Program-made: the position numbers and the translations under genes
The notes under the pieces: generated by a model
The model's database searches: none
The model's input: only the letters and a program-made list of their open reading frames with translations
Told to the model about the DNA's origin: nothing
Source of the DNA: Leuctra nigra
Taxonomy: Eukaryota; Arthropoda; Insecta; Plecoptera; Leuctridae
NCBI GenBank assembly: GCA_934045905.1
Contig: OW203762.1
Span: 19,996,345-20,060,344, forward strand
Length of the DNA: 64,000 bases
Direction: 5' to 3'
Shown here: in pieces, positions 35,471 through 48,699 of the stretch
How positions within the stretch are numbered: the first letter of the stretch is position 1
How the letters are laid out: each line of letters starts with the position of its first letter

Positions 35471-35889
35471 CTAGTGGAGCGGTCGCTCCACGCCAGCCAA
35501 GTCGTACGGCGCGCGCACACTCTCATATAAAGGCTGGAGCAAACCCACTTTTACTGTAAGCATCAAAGTGGCATTTTCGGCCTACTGGATCCTAAAATTG
35601 GAAAATCTCACATTGTTGCGATATATCTTAATTTCGAGCTATGGCCCACCCTACAACATATACCAAATTTGGGAACAATAGGTTACGCCCTTTGCGCGCT
35701 AGAGGGCCGTGAAAACAGTGTTTTAGGGCGGTTTTCATAATAATAATAATCTCAGTAGTAGTAGTAGTAGTCTCCTGGAATTCAAATCCGGTAACATGGC
35801 CACAGCCTAAACGGCTGAACCGATTGATCTCACATTTTTACCACGTGTGCACTTTTGGCGTCTGATTTAACCTTCACCCCATTAATTTT

Positions 35890-36790
35890 TTGTGCCGCCA
35901 TTTTGAAACCGGAAGTGACGTCATATCTCGACAACGGCTATACCGATCGGAACGAAATTTGCGCCAAACGATTCAGATGGTAAACATTATGGATTATCAA
36001 TAGCAACATACTAAAATTTATGTTAACGAAACCGGAAATGACGTCATGAAATTTAAAATACATCGATTGGCATTTCGGCAACAAATTTGATCCGATTATT
36101 TTGTTATTTATGTAACGTATGTACTTTTGATATCTCATTTGACTTATTATAAAACCAACCGGAAGCCGCCATTTTGAAACCGGAAGTGACATCATATGTC
36201 AATAACGGCTAAATAGATTTGAACGAAACCAGCGCTAAACAATTTAGACGGTCAACTTTATTCATTATCATCAATAATATTTGCAGTTTCCCATACCAAA
36301 ACCGGAAATGACGTCACACATTTTAAAAATCTCACAAATTTACATTTTGATACAATAAATATACTATTTGAGACAGCTTATAATAAAATGTAATCATGTT
36401 TAAATTATAATTCAAGGGGTCAGTGATTTCAGCACCCATTTTGAAACAGGAAGTAACGTCATATCTTGAAAATTGGTTAACTGATCGGTATGAAACTACC
36501 GCCAAACGATTCGGAAGGTCATCTCTATGAAATGGGAACAGTCACACTAGAAATTTCCTATTTATAAGACCGGAAATTACATCATTCAAATTTAAAAATT
36601 ATTATAATCCCCTCCTATATAATGAATACATATTCAGAAAACTTAAAATGATACACATCATTTATAGATATACATTCTTTGTGGCAGTGCAGTAAGTTCA
36701 GCAGCCATTTTGAAAACCGAAGTGTTGCCATATCTCGGAACTCGGTTTACTGTTAGGAATGAAACCTTTGCTATTCTTCATGAAAGATCA
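35890..36790 (-). repeat. ~265-bp tandem units with YY1-like/ETS/CRE-like clusters (copy B)
   Basis: The best unit has GCCGCCATTTTG from 35894, then ACCGGAAG and TGACGTCA (35916-35923). Later units (about 36166, 36433, 36700) decay stepwise: TGACATCA, TAACGTCA, then no CRE word. Intermediate CCGGAAATGACGTCA sites occur near 36030 and 36302. The decay order is the same as in copy A, so the units diverged before the element copied itself. Confidence 0.75.
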
Positions 36791-36930
36791 TTTAAAGCAA
36801 ATATATAGTACCATACGCAGATTTTCATTAGTAAACCAAATTGTCAATGGCGACTATTTTTAATGGATTTAGTAATTGTTCAATTGACGTCACAAGTTCT
36901 AAGAATAAACTAAAAAAAGGAGTGATATCC

Positions 36931-37326
36931 CCATAAAAAACACTCCGTGTAAAAATACCAGCCAAGTCTCTACAACTAAAAAAAATTATGAAATCTAAAA
37001 AATTCTGCACTGAAAAGTAGTGATATCAAAAAATGGTCCAAGTCAAAACTTTTTTTGAAAATCAAAAAATACTTGGCGCATCGTTTTTTTAGGGCATAAT
37101 AGGTATACTACATGTATTATGTATATTTGATGTATATTTTCTATCTGGTCTATACTTCTAAACTATGTATACACGATGCGCCAAGTATTTTTTGATTTTC
37201 AAATAAAGTTTTGACTTGGACCATTTTTTGATATCACTACTTTTCAGTGCAGAATTTTTTAGATTTCATAATTTTTTTTAGTTGTAGAGACTTGGCTGGT
37301 ATTTTTACACGGAGTGTTTTTTATGG
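36931..37326. repeat. terminal palindrome of copy B (153-bp arms)
   Basis: Arms 36931-37083 and 37174-37326 are reverse complements with one mismatch (CTTTTTTTG versus CTTTATTTG). At about seven places where B differs from A, both B arms carry the B variant. Confidence 0.9.
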
Positions 37327-38565
37327 TTTGTCATACACTACAACTAGACACTTTTAACTATCAACACCTTCAGTTACACCGTTGAACAATTCATCTTTTT
37401 TGCCTTTACGTGGACTTTGACGACATAAATGAGTGGTCCCCAGAAATTAAGCCTTTTGTGTTTATTGTATCTACAATCTTATATTACATCTCCTATCGCT
37501 GTGGGAATGAATAATTGCATAAAAAGACACAATGTTTAAATTTAATTGTACCCTTTCTTTTCGATTATTTCCTAAATATCCACTTTCGCTAGACTCAGAA
37601 ATAAAATACAATGAATCCACATACCCCATTACATATTTACTTTTACAACTAAATTTACGTTTATTAAACAGTTTATCGCAAAAAACAAATGAGATATTAA
37701 ATAATTGCGAACTCGACATTATAACTGCTAATTCCTCGTATAAACATTTTTTATTTTTAATAAATTGAAAAGTCTATATAGACTTTTAGTGAGTAGAGCT
37801 ATTTTTGTGACTTTAACCGTGCGAGATACTGCTGCAAAGCGGTTTCATAAAAAAAAATTGTGCTGCGTTATTGAGTGGGGCTGTGTATATATACTTGAGG
37901 TGGTCCCTCTTATCACAGTGGGCCCCTGACAATGTGAACTCCCGACGATAAAACCACACTCGTATGAAGGGTTCACCCTCTCCACCAAAAACCACCCGCA
38001 TTATACATATCAACTTTTATACTTCTACGGGCATTTTTAAAACGTCATATTTCAGAACGCTCTGGTAGAAATGAGCAGATCGGACATGAGGAGTTCTCTT
38101 GCATATGTGTGTTATCGACCGTACAGTGAGTTTATGTCACAGACTAAACTTATATAGGCCATGGAAACGCCGCATTAAAATTAACTTGGCTCTTCTAAAA
38201 TGTGGGTCTTTAGCTATGATACTCTGATAAGGACCATTTAGCATATTAAAAGACTTTTAATTGAATGAAGTACAATTCCATGAGGGTTGTATTCGAAATG
38301 TGGTGGCTGAGCTGACTGCAGGAATAAACAATATTTTTTATATAGCACTATTTTTTATTTCTCAATTATTTAAAATGGATTACAATATGAAAACTCCATT
38401 TCTGTTTATTGAAATTGAGAGCCTATAATTAGTACTTATAATTAGTATTAAAAAAATGTTTCATCCTTTACTTTTCTGAGGATAAGCCTGACCAACAATT
38501 ATCAACATTCTTAATATGCATAGATTTGCTTATTATTAAATATTATTAAAAAAAAAAATTATAAT
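37327..38565. other. intergenic DNA, no gene seen
   Basis: AT-rich with no supported gene. Complementary open frames at 37471-37768 lie on opposite strands of the same AT-rich stretch and are likely chance. Confidence 0.5.
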
Positions 38566-38924
38566 TATCCTAGATCTGCCACCAAATGTAATGATAAGTA
38601 TATTATATACAAATCAGCATTGTATTTTGACCAAGTAGAGCCATATAAGTGTAAACTTTGTAAATTTAATGAAAAAAATTATTTAATTAACAAGTTTGTT
38701 TACAAATTTTGATCTGCCACCAAATGTAATATTAAGTATATTATATACAGATCAGCCTTGTATTTTGACCAAGTAGAGCAAAAAAAGTGTGAACTTTGTA
38801 AATTTAATTAAAAAAAATATTGCATTTACAAATTTGTACACTTATTTCGCTCCACTTGGTTAAAATACAATGCTGATCTGTATTAAATATACTTAATATT
38901 GCATTTGGTGGCAGATGTAGGATA
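38566..38924. mobile_element. MITE-like element, TIR TATCCTASATCTGCC, with duplicated arm
   Basis: A ~98-bp arm starting GATCTGCCACCAAATGTAAT occurs twice in direct orientation (38573-38670, 38711-38809) and once inverted (38829-38916). The outer ends form an inverted repeat TATCCTAGATCTGCC / TATCCTACATCTGCC. The arms differ by about 15%. Probably a foldback element with an internal arm duplication; non-coding. Confidence 0.7.
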
Positions 38925-39500
38925 CTTATTTATGTATTATTTTAACATTACTATTATGAGGTAAACTTGTTTTTTATTATAAAAACTATAGATTGAGAGG
39001 TAAAATTAAATTGCATTATCCGTACTTACGTAATTAACTATGATGGACTATTTAATTTGCTTTAACTGTGCACTCTGTTACCCCGGAGCGCTAATGACCA
39101 CATGCGTACAATACAATTGAGTGCTAATAACGACTAGTACATATTTACTTGATGTTTTGATTCCAATTTTCATTTTACATAATTCTAGTCCATTAAATTA
39201 ATTAATCAATTCAAATTCCTTTGCAAGTAACAGCGAATAGCAATTGAAACAAGTCGCAAAAACCCATCTCTATCACTGTCATCACTCCAATGGTTCTACT
39301 CAATATTACAATAATAATTTTTAAGTATTTTGTAATGAAAAGTCTTGATAGCAGCAATAAGACAAACGATTGAGTTGTTTCAGCGGAAATATCCGCATCG
39401 CGGGGTAGTTTTAGTGCCTTGACTGTCGGCGTGCAGCTTCTGGTCGAAGTGGTCCATATCTAGCGCCGCGACGGCCGTAAACCGCCGCCGTATGACACGA
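38925..39500. other. intergenic DNA, CpG-rich patch at the right end
   Basis: AT-rich up to about 39410, then GC-rich with GCCGCGACGGCCG words just before the GA tract. No gene is supported. Confidence 0.45.
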
Positions 39501-39521
39501 GAGAGAGGGGGGAGGGGGGGG

Positions 39522-39555
<34 letters not shown>
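39501..39555. repeat. G-rich and (GA)n microsatellite
   Basis: GAGAGAGG followed by G runs and about 14 GA dinucleotides. Minus-strand Ser/Leu-Pro open frames over it are repeat artefacts. Confidence 0.95.
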
Positions 39556-39559
<4 letters not shown>

Positions 39560-39560
<1 letters not shown>

Positions 39561-42500
39561 TATTGACGGCGGCATAGAGAGTAAATTAGCTGGGAACATT
39601 GCCGTGTTCGAGAATGACAATCACCTCCACACAATTATTAGAACCAATTTGTAAGGGCACTTATAGTTTTTTTTAAACAACGAGATAATTAATAACGCAG
39701 TCGATTTTTATCGTGAAAGGGTGCAGTTCAATGCTGGAATAGCGAAAGAATAATCGCAATGTGTTATTAGTGTTGTATTATTTTGTAAAGTCGAAGAGAT
39801 ATTCTGAATTTCATAGAGAAAAATTATTTACATTCTATTATAGTTGATGTGATTAGAAATTGAGTAGCTTTTGATACTAAAATTTAACAATATTTGTGCT
39901 TCATAGCTCGTATCATTAAAGTAAATTTGTAACGTAGCATATTAACGAGATAATTCTTAAGAACATAATAATCTTAATAATCTTATTATCTTAAGAGATA
40001 ATAAGAACATTCTTTTTTGTTCTTCATTTATGAAGATAAAATATAGTTAGCAATAAGTTTTCTTTACCTGAATAATATTAGAGACAGTATGATCATAATA
40101 GCAGGTAGTAATAAAATTTCCATTTTCTTTTCAAGCATCTTAGATTGTTAAATATTTCATTTTCTTGTTTGCAAGCCGACAACCTGATTCATCTGAATAA
40201 TGCAATTGTCTTCTTAGAAATCAATAATTTCAAAGATCAATATTTAAAATAGAAGCCAACAACCACTTTCTGTCCCAACGTAAACATTGAAATGACTCGT
40301 AAATAATTCACATGTAATGTATTCCATCCTAAAATGCTTTCTAGATCGTACAAGTAGAAGAGTTTGAAAGTGAAGGTAAACATTATATCATAACCCCTAA
40401 GGTAGTGTTTTAAATATTATACGTCTGTTCTTTTGTTATGTTCTTAAGTGAAGTTTTATTCCCCGACCGGGATGAGTCTGCTGAATACGTTGGTGGAGTT
40501 TCATTTGTAACTAAGACAAAGAAATATGTGCACGAGAGCTCTCAGGACGAGTGTAGTGCAAGAGAGAGAGAGGAGAGGAGAGGAAGGGGGTCGATAAACA
40601 CATCAGCAGAAGGAGGGCCTAAGTGATGGTGCACGAGGGAAATTATAGCCAAGTGTTGTTGTTTATAAAACACCTTGTGATGACAGTTACAATACATGGC
40701 CGAGACATTTCTCATACATGGACCCATTGTGACACCTTCCCCAGTGAAACCGTCTCCAGACGTAACCTCTCTGAAGGAGAGAACGAGACACTTTCATATT
40801 TCACTTTAATTCCTGTTAGGGACAGTTAATTCCACGTCTTGTGTCTGCTCAAAACTGCGGTATACGGTTATTGCGGAGGAATATAGAATATCTTTTATTT
40901 TTACCACCAACACTTTTCAGTGGTGGAAATGTGGAATTATTTTGTTTCAAATGTAGCGAAGATAATGTAGTTTCCTCTTGTAAAATGAAACGTAGCTGAG
41001 AAATGCGTTGTGCAGAAAATAGTTTTTCCAACAAGTTGAACAAAAAGTTTAAATTGGAACTCTGTTTGGATAGGAGCTCGTCGACAGACAAACGATGTGA
41101 AGAATTTAATAAATATGTATGTTTTAAATTTGACACCATTTAAATGATAGTGCAACGCTAAAGAATGTAGAATGCATCCTAGATCGAATCGGTGTTCTAT
41201 TTAATTTTGTTAAGAAGATTGTAAATAAGTAAAACAAGAAGTGGCCAATTGCTGTCATTTATTTTAAACGGAGTTTAGAAATATAAAAATGCAGAACTTG
41301 TGTACAAAACCAATCACCGCTCAGTGCAATTTGCTTTTCGCACACTAGATACACTTTATCTAATTCAAAACCCACACTTAATAATCAGCCAACCATACAA
41401 AACACATTATTCAAATCCCCTCAATTTTACACCGCTTTCTTTAACGACGGAAAATTGGGACATACCATTTGATTAGTTTTCATCGATGTTCTGATGAACA
41501 AGCTTCAAAAGAAAAAGATGATATAATCTTTGTTATCAATTAAGTTAGAATCTGAAGGAATGAAGTGTGAACTGTTTTCCAATTGGATGATTCCTGAGTA
41601 ACGATTTCCTGTCTTGAAGTCGCGTCCTTCCATCCGGCAAAGATTCTATTGCTCTCGCCTGCCAGCCGGAGCATCCATTATTAAAGCGACAAGTCTAGGA
41701 GATATCCAATGATTCTTCCTCAAGAAAATGCAGCCCACTAGACAAAACAAAAGACATTCCTACTTCCTTCGTACTGTGTGTTCTTGCGTGGTTGTAGGCA
41801 GACTCTCTTTCTAATAATGTTATGAAAATATGAAATAATTTTCCTATTTCCTGGAACTGCTTTTCCCGCCTCACAGCCTTTGAGTCCAAGTTTCGTTCCA
41901 TTTGTTCGAAGTACTAAGCTTCGTGTAGTTTCATTTTCAATAGAAATTTGCTTTTCGGAACGAATCGCATACCCGAGATGTGCAAGGATCAAGTTCTCAT
42001 TTACTTCATTTGCATAAAGTTAATATTATATCCTCACAAGAATAAATTTAACCGTATCATTCAGGTCATACACCACCTTAAATTCAAATGATTGCAAATT
42101 CATTATGCAACAAATTAACACTTCAGAAACTCCAACATTTTATAAGAATGTGTAATTATTTTGTTTGTTCGAACTTGTGCTCTTTTCTACGCTATAAGCA
42201 TACCATCTCTATAAATATCTAAAACATTTCCTCTGTCTCCTCATTTTCACACTGTTATCTTTCATCAAAACATCTAATAGCAGAACTCGTCCAAACGCAC
42301 CCTTTAGTACGTGTGATAATTAAACTGTTTATCGTAGCTATACCATTAACCCCTTCTGACCAGGCATTGAGAGCTCGCTTAGAATCCCAAGCATGCGAGA
42401 GACGCGTTTTGTTCCGAGTCACGCCACTGGTGGCGCTGTGTAGCAACTTGTGTAGAGCGAGTGATACGCTTAATGATCTCGACGCTCTTCTCTCGTGAGT

Positions 42501-43544
42501 TAACGGAAAGTTAAGCCATTTCGACCCACCATTTGCTCCCCCCACTCCGACTTTTACTAGGTGCAAGACACTCCATTATCTTTAGTCCACCTTTTGAAGG
42601 TTCTTTACCTCTTATCATATCGCTCTCTCAACAACAATGACAACTATGCACACCGCCTTCGAGATCACATAGAGAGATTCGAAAGTTTAAACTTTTCCCG
42701 CCCGGCGTCTAAAAGTGGAACGAACAATGAACAATGGAATGAACCATTGAAGTGGTGCGATGCTTAGCTATACTCGGTTCGAATCTCGTGTGGATCGATG
42801 GGCATTTGTCAGGCTGGTGTTTATAAATGCTCACACCGTTTCGTGCTATTGAGAGTTTCCTAGAATGAAATTCTGAAACCGAACTCCTGGCAAAGTAGGA
42901 AAAGCACAAGTAGTGCAGTTTCAAGCAAGGGGGTAGTTTCGCAAAAATTTTCTCTTTGAAAACGTAAAGGAGGTGTGGGTGAGGTGATGAGGGAAAAGAA
43001 GGGGAGGGGTGAGTAGCTTTGATATGAAGCCTCGAAGGCTTCAGCAATGTAAATGAACCCCCCTTAATCAGTGGGGCTAAACCAATTCCGTGGCAACCGT
43101 GCGTAGATCCGCTCGCAGACACACGCACTCCTATGTGTAACAAGATAATTAGACGTACGCGGAATGAGTTTTTAGTAAAACTCAGTTAATTTTCTTAGTC
43201 GGTAAGCCCGGTTATAGCGTATGAATTCATGAGTTTCATAGACGACGGTCAGTTCAGAGTTCAGTCATCCATGCATTTTTAAAACCGTTTTCCTCCAAAC
43301 CACTGACCACTCCTGGAAATAAAATGTTCGCCAACCGACGATCTATAAATCTATATGATGTTAAAAGTTTCACACGATTTGTGGTGCCACAAACATTCTT
43401 ACCTAAAATTATCACAGTTTTAATAAACGCGATATCATTCTTTAGGAAATGCCAAACATAACCTTTTTCTAATCTTTACCTAATAAATCAGAACTTATCT
43501 ATTAAACTAATAATTTTCTTTCCCCCGGTGGAAATGTCGGGGAG
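39560..43544. other. intergenic DNA, no gene seen; possible tRNA-like B-box at 42778
   Basis: AT-rich with small hairpins (for example TCTTATTATCT/AGATAATAAGA near 39984-40010). GGTTCGAATCTC at about 42778 resembles a Pol III B-box and may be a SINE relic. No coding frame is convincing. Confidence 0.45.
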
Positions 43545-43660
43545 AGATTAGTTTCAGGTGTGGGTGGCGCCACGACGCCCACACATAAACCACCGCCATT
43601 TTCCACCGTCGCGACGCTTATTAGTTTACAATTACACCTATCATTATCGGCGCCTTGAGA
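43545..43660. promoter_or_regulatory. CpG-rich island with shared words (island 3)
   Basis: Carries GGCGCCACGACGC (43566-43578), GTCGCGACGCTT (around 43609-43620) and ATTATCGGCGCCTTGA (43643-43658). All three recur near 8.66-8.74 kb in another order, and CACGACGCCCAC recurs at 58666-58677. Function unknown; a cis-regulatory role is inferred from modular word sharing. Confidence 0.35.
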
Positions 43661-46255
43661 AACACTTAGCCCTTTGCCCTAAAGGTCTCCGGAAGGGTTG
43701 AGAAAGGGGAAGAGAATTTAAATTGGGTAAGCATCCATGGAACGCAGTATCCCTTACTCTCAATTTGGCTTGTTTAGCCGGTGTTTAAGCCTAAGCAATT
43801 TCCCGCCTCAGTTGGTCTGGAATGACGCCATGGCGAAATCCGAAACTAAACCGTCCCTCGCTCAAATACTTCGTTCTCTTTAGACGAAGAAACATTTTCT
43901 TACTACTTAACTTCCAATCACAGGAATAAGCTGAGATTTACACAATAATACAGCATCAGAGTTGTGTTTTTATCCACCTCTCTCGCTTCTCATTTTCTTA
44001 TGGAAATATAAAAACGTTATCCCGTAAATCTTTACACAGAACAAACTTTACAAAGTTAACTTTATATAAAAAAAAACATTTTTAAACTCTACCCTCGATT
44101 CTCCACTTTAAAAACTCCAGCGACTCAATTTAAGCATCAACTTTCTAAATCCATCAACAGACAAACCCAACTGTATAGTTCTCCTATTAGGAAGTGACAT
44201 GCACCTCCGGTTCATAACATGCATTAACCTGATCTAAAAATGATGATCTCGCAAGAAAGCTATGACATCCACGTCTCCCCCCCCTCCCCCTCATCCGCCA
44301 CCTGTTCGTGACACCCCCGATACAGGTGGTTCACTCAAGTGCCGTCACCCACACTCGGCATCAAGCGCGCCGATGGAAACCAACGAACTTTCCGAAACCG
44401 ACGCAAAGTTATTTCATGAGCAAGAGCGATTTAATCGATAGTCCACCCTTGCAGAGTGAAAATATCAAAATCCCTCGGGGCATACAAGCTTCCTGTAATA
44501 AATGTTGTATCGACCAATGTTTTGGAATATTTAATGAGGAAACAATATCGTAAAAATAGCTTTTTGACCGTTTATTGTTACACTTCTTTTGAAGTTGTGT
44601 TTTATGGACTTGGGTCATGATGGGGCTGAACGGAATACGAACGGTCAATTGAGTCAAGGTGAAGAGATGATAGATCACTTGAAATGCCGACAGTTAGCTT
44701 TGAACTAAATTCAATTTATAATAGGAAATATTATTGCATGCGGGTATAAATTAGGAAACGCTATGTGAAACGCGATGATAAGTGAGCTATTTTCGTGAAT
44801 GTAGGCAACATGCTGCGCAGGAGTTACTGATCTATACACGTGGGCCTCCAGAGTGTAAACAAATTACTCCGTAATTCGCAAGTGGTCAAGGTGAAGCGCA
44901 TTTTTGAAAGAATCATTTTGACAAATTAGCTTAAAAATAAATAGCCCTTAGTTCCTCACCGATTTCTCCAAAAATTTTAGACATATCGTAATAATAATAA
45001 TGTTGATATCAAAATAAAATTTTAATGTAATGAGACTAACGAGTAATATTCACTATTTAACAGATAAAAGTATTTTGTTCAATCAAAGTATATAATATTA
45101 TCCGCTGTTATGATATCATTAATGTGTGTTTAAGAGGGAACCTGCGAGAAAAAACGCGCATCCCGACTTGGATGGTGTCCCAGTCCTTAAGTCTCTTAAA
45201 CACCATCCCTAAGTGTGAGATATGGTGAGATAAACTAAATTTATCATTTCAAAAAATCTGAAATTTCAGATTGATATGTTAATTGTTGTGAATTGGGCAG
45301 TGCTTGCAAAATTTAAAAAATAAAATGGAACGTCCGCTACGCTTGCGCAGTATTCGTTATTTTAATGGTTTAAGTTATTACTATTCTCAAAAATTATTTA
45401 ATAATCACAATTAGATTAAAAAGAAGCGAATAGAAAACAGCGTCAATCCGAAACTTTCCCCCATTCGCTGAAAACATATTGAAAATATTTCATCTCGCTG
45501 TTCCGCACACGATGTTTTAAAAACTGTTGTACGAGCAGAATCAATGTGACGCTATCAGCACGCCGGATATGACATGACGTCACCTGTATGCGCCGGGACG
45601 CCGGGAGGGGAGGGGGGGGGGACGCCATTGTTGCGTCGCCAGCCGCAAGCCACTGATAATAGAGCTCGTAGGGCGGTTGACCTTACTCCCGCCACCAGCT
45701 CCTCGAGATAATATTTTACAGCTTTTCAAATGCAACCGCGTGAAAATCGAGGAAGAGGTTTTGGGGTGAGGCAGATGTCATAAATATTGAATGTGTTAAG
45801 AGCTTAGTATAAAAATGTTGATTTCGTGGAAAATTGTGACGCGAAACTATATGACTATTGAATGTAGATTGAATGTGGGAATTTTCTGCGACTTATTTAT
45901 TCGAGATACCAACATATGAAAACGCAGATAAAAATGTTGAATATTTATATATAACTGCATAAAATTGTGAATCGTTTGATATAATGACACTCGAATAAGG
46001 TGCAGGAAAGCTCAGAAAGGAGACAATCATATTGAGTTTAATTGAATGTAACTATCATTCAGGAACACAATTTTCCAAAAGTTAAGAAAGTTCGGACAAA
46101 TGTATAATAGGATTACATAATTCAATGTAAGTAATGTAATTTAAATCATTATCTTACTTTTAACTTTTAAGCTGTGAAGCGCTTTTTAAATTTAATCAGT
46201 CATTTGTTGGTACGGAATAGCAGTTTGTACTATTTAGCTGGCATACTTTATTGTG
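43661..46255. other. intergenic DNA, no gene seen
   Basis: AT-rich, apart from a G-rich and CpG-rich patch at 45585-45660 containing GCGTCGC (45633-45639) and a TGACGTCA site near 45577. Confidence 0.5.
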
Positions 46256-46588
46256 TACCCTATGCGGTGAAAGTGCCGTGGTGGAAGTGCCGTGGTAGAA
46301 GTGCCGTGGTAGCAGTGCCGTGTGATCACTTACCAGTCTTGATAAAGGTTTGAGTCAATGTCTAAGAACAGTTCGGCTGCTGACAGGTACTCTATGCGGT
46401 GGAGGTACCGTGGTGGAGGTGCCGTATGACATTGTAAAGGTTTGAGTCAATGTCTAAGAACAGTTCGGCTGCTGACAGGTACTCTATGCGGTGGAGGTGC
46501 CGTGGTGGAAGTGCCGTGGTGGAAGTGCCGTGTGATCACATTATAAAGGTTTTGAGTCAATGTCTAAGAACAGTTTGCTGCTGACAAA
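46256..46588. repeat. nested tandem repeat: ~90-130-bp units containing 14-bp repeats
   Basis: Three units share AAAGGTTTGAGTCAATGTCT and CAGTTCGGCTGCTGACAGGT (the last copy is degenerate). Each starts with a variable number (about 4, 2 and 3) of the 14-bp word GTGCCGTGGTGGAA. Unit length varies mainly through the 14-mer copy number, showing turnover at two scales. Confidence 0.9.
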
Positions 46589-48329
46589 TGATCGCTGACA
46601 AGGTCTACTACTCCAACACCAGAGTATTTTTCTTTATCGGAAAACCTTTCGACTCTGATCTCTAGTCCCGTGTTTTCCAGCCTCTTGAAAAAAAAATCTT
46701 TCCTTCCCTCTCTACGGTAAGGGACTTTCCCCCCAAAGTTACGGTCACGGTTGTTTCCTGTTTAAATGACTCGTTACTCAAATGAACACCCAAGGCAGGT
46801 TGGGATATAACACTTTGCTGTTATATTGTTTACTAGTTTGCTCGCTGAAGCGGGGAAGGGGTTCAGTTACCCCATACAGTTGCTAACGGGGCGCTTTTCA
46901 AAATAATATGCTGAGCGAATGAGAAATTGCAATGTTCTATGGTGAGATTTCCAACAGTGTTTTCACAGTAATAAAAGCACACCAACCTAACCTAATCTTA
47001 ACCCTACCACGTCTTACCCTAATTATCACGATGAAAGCTTTTTAAGTGAGTTAAGCCTAGTTGTGAAGTTCTCACCAATGATGTGGGAGTTGTAACGAGT
47101 TCAGAACGTGAAGTTTGGACGGAGATCGCCCTCTCTTGGTCATCGGAACTCGGAAAGATAATATTGAATTCGCAGAGAAAGATACTTCTTCTTGGGACTA
47201 GGAGCTTTGGCACGAGCAAGAAAACGGCGACCATTTTCGTCAAATCCTTATTTATTACAAGGCACAAAAATATATCACATGAACTCGCATTTTAATGTCA
47301 GTAATAATTTATAAATTGCGTTGGGAGAAGAGAAATTGTTAACCGCTTGCTTATTGTACTGGTATAAAAAATGTTACGCAATTTAATATCACATGTGATA
47401 TTTTATTAGAAAAAATTAAGTTTCTTTTCAATTTCCAAGAATCTCTATATGATAAAAACTCAATTTTATTTGTTAATGTTAGCATTTATGAAATAGTCCA
47501 TTCTAGCAAACCATGCACGACACGGTTTGCAAGACTACTCTACGTCTAGCAATTTAGACGCCTGCTGACATTTTACAAGATTGTGAAAGGTTAATATAGC
47601 TAATAGTTCTCATTTCTATATTTGATGAATCTTATCTCACCTTTCATAACTATTATAAATAAAGGATAGTTATGTTATTGGACTATGTGCCATCTCCTCT
47701 CTGTGTTATTGAATATTTTAATTAATATGGATAACATGTTTCTTCGAAATGGTTAAATTTTGTGAACAGCTGTTCCTTAAGTTATGTGCTCACAAATTGC
47801 ATTTTCATTCGACGAAAAATAAATCTCTTACAGATTGTGAGATTTATAAAAATACTAAATCAAGTTTTATTAAAATTATTTTTTTGCGTGGCTCTGAAAA
47901 TCGATAATTTAGCGCAAGTTTGTTGATGCCTCTGACAAAATACACCTTGTAGACAAGAAAGCCTCAAATTCAATGTCTGCTTTTCTAAAGCTTAGTAAGA
48001 AAAAAACGTACATATCAGTTATTTCCAACTGACATAATAATGTTAAGGATCCACATTGTGAATGAAGAACTGGGACAAAATCAGGTCAATGTTACATTAG
48101 ATTCAATAATAATCATTTAGATATTTGTCACCGACAATTCAAATCTTCATTTATAATGAAATCAATGTCTTCAAGTCAACTGGATTTCAAATGCAAATGA
48201 GTAAATGCAAATAAATTTATAACTGGGACATTCTGTCTAGAGCAATAAAATGTAATAAAATACTAAATGAAGGTAAACTTCAGTTTGTATTTAATAGCTC
48301 TAAGATATTATTGAGAGACACTTGTACAT
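46589..48329. other. intergenic DNA, no gene seen
   Basis: AT-rich. Two complementary open frames at 47019-47295 overlap on opposite strands with no recognisable features. Confidence 0.5.
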
Positions 48330-48699
48330 CTAGTGGAGCGGTCGCTCCACGCCAGCCAAGTCGTACGGCGCGCGCACACTCTCATATAAAGGCTGGAGCA
48401 AACCCACTTTTACTGTAAGCATCAAAGTGGCATTTTCGGCCTACTGGATCTTAAAATTGAGAAATCTCACATTGTTGCGAAATATCTTAATTTCGAGCTA
48501 TGGCCCACCCTACAACATATACCAAATTTGGGAACAATAGTTTACGCCCTTTGCGCGCTAGAGGGCCGTGAAAACAGTGTTTTAGGGCGGTTTTCATAAT
48601 AATAATCTTAGTAGTAGTAGGCTGGAGCTAAAATCCGGTAAACAGGCCACAGCATAAACGGCTGAACCGATTGATCTCACATTTTTACCACGTGTGCAC

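Larger units (their letters stand above)
35471..37326 (-). mobile_element. composite palindrome/tandem-array element, copy B
   Basis: Minus-strand copy of the family at 20163. On the plus strand it starts CTAG with hairpin TGGAGCGGTCGCTCCA, then the tail, a short (GTA)n/(AAT)n microsatellite (about 35740-35770), the tandem units, and ends in the palindrome (36931-37083 and 37174-37326). It aligns unit by unit and loop by loop with copy A and has nearly the same length (1,856 versus 1,874 bp). No protein is encoded. Confidence 0.8.

Noticed and set aside
39380..39634. Minus-strand ORFs with Ser/Leu and Pro runs
   Set aside because: Translation of the (GA)n and G-rich tract.
42418..42445. CTCF-like word CCACTGGTGGCGCTG
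   Set aside because: One base short of the usual CTCF spacing and a single occurrence; too weak to call an insulator.
46980..47030. CCTAACCTAATC telomere-like words
   Set aside because: Only two imperfect copies of the insect telomere unit; not an array.
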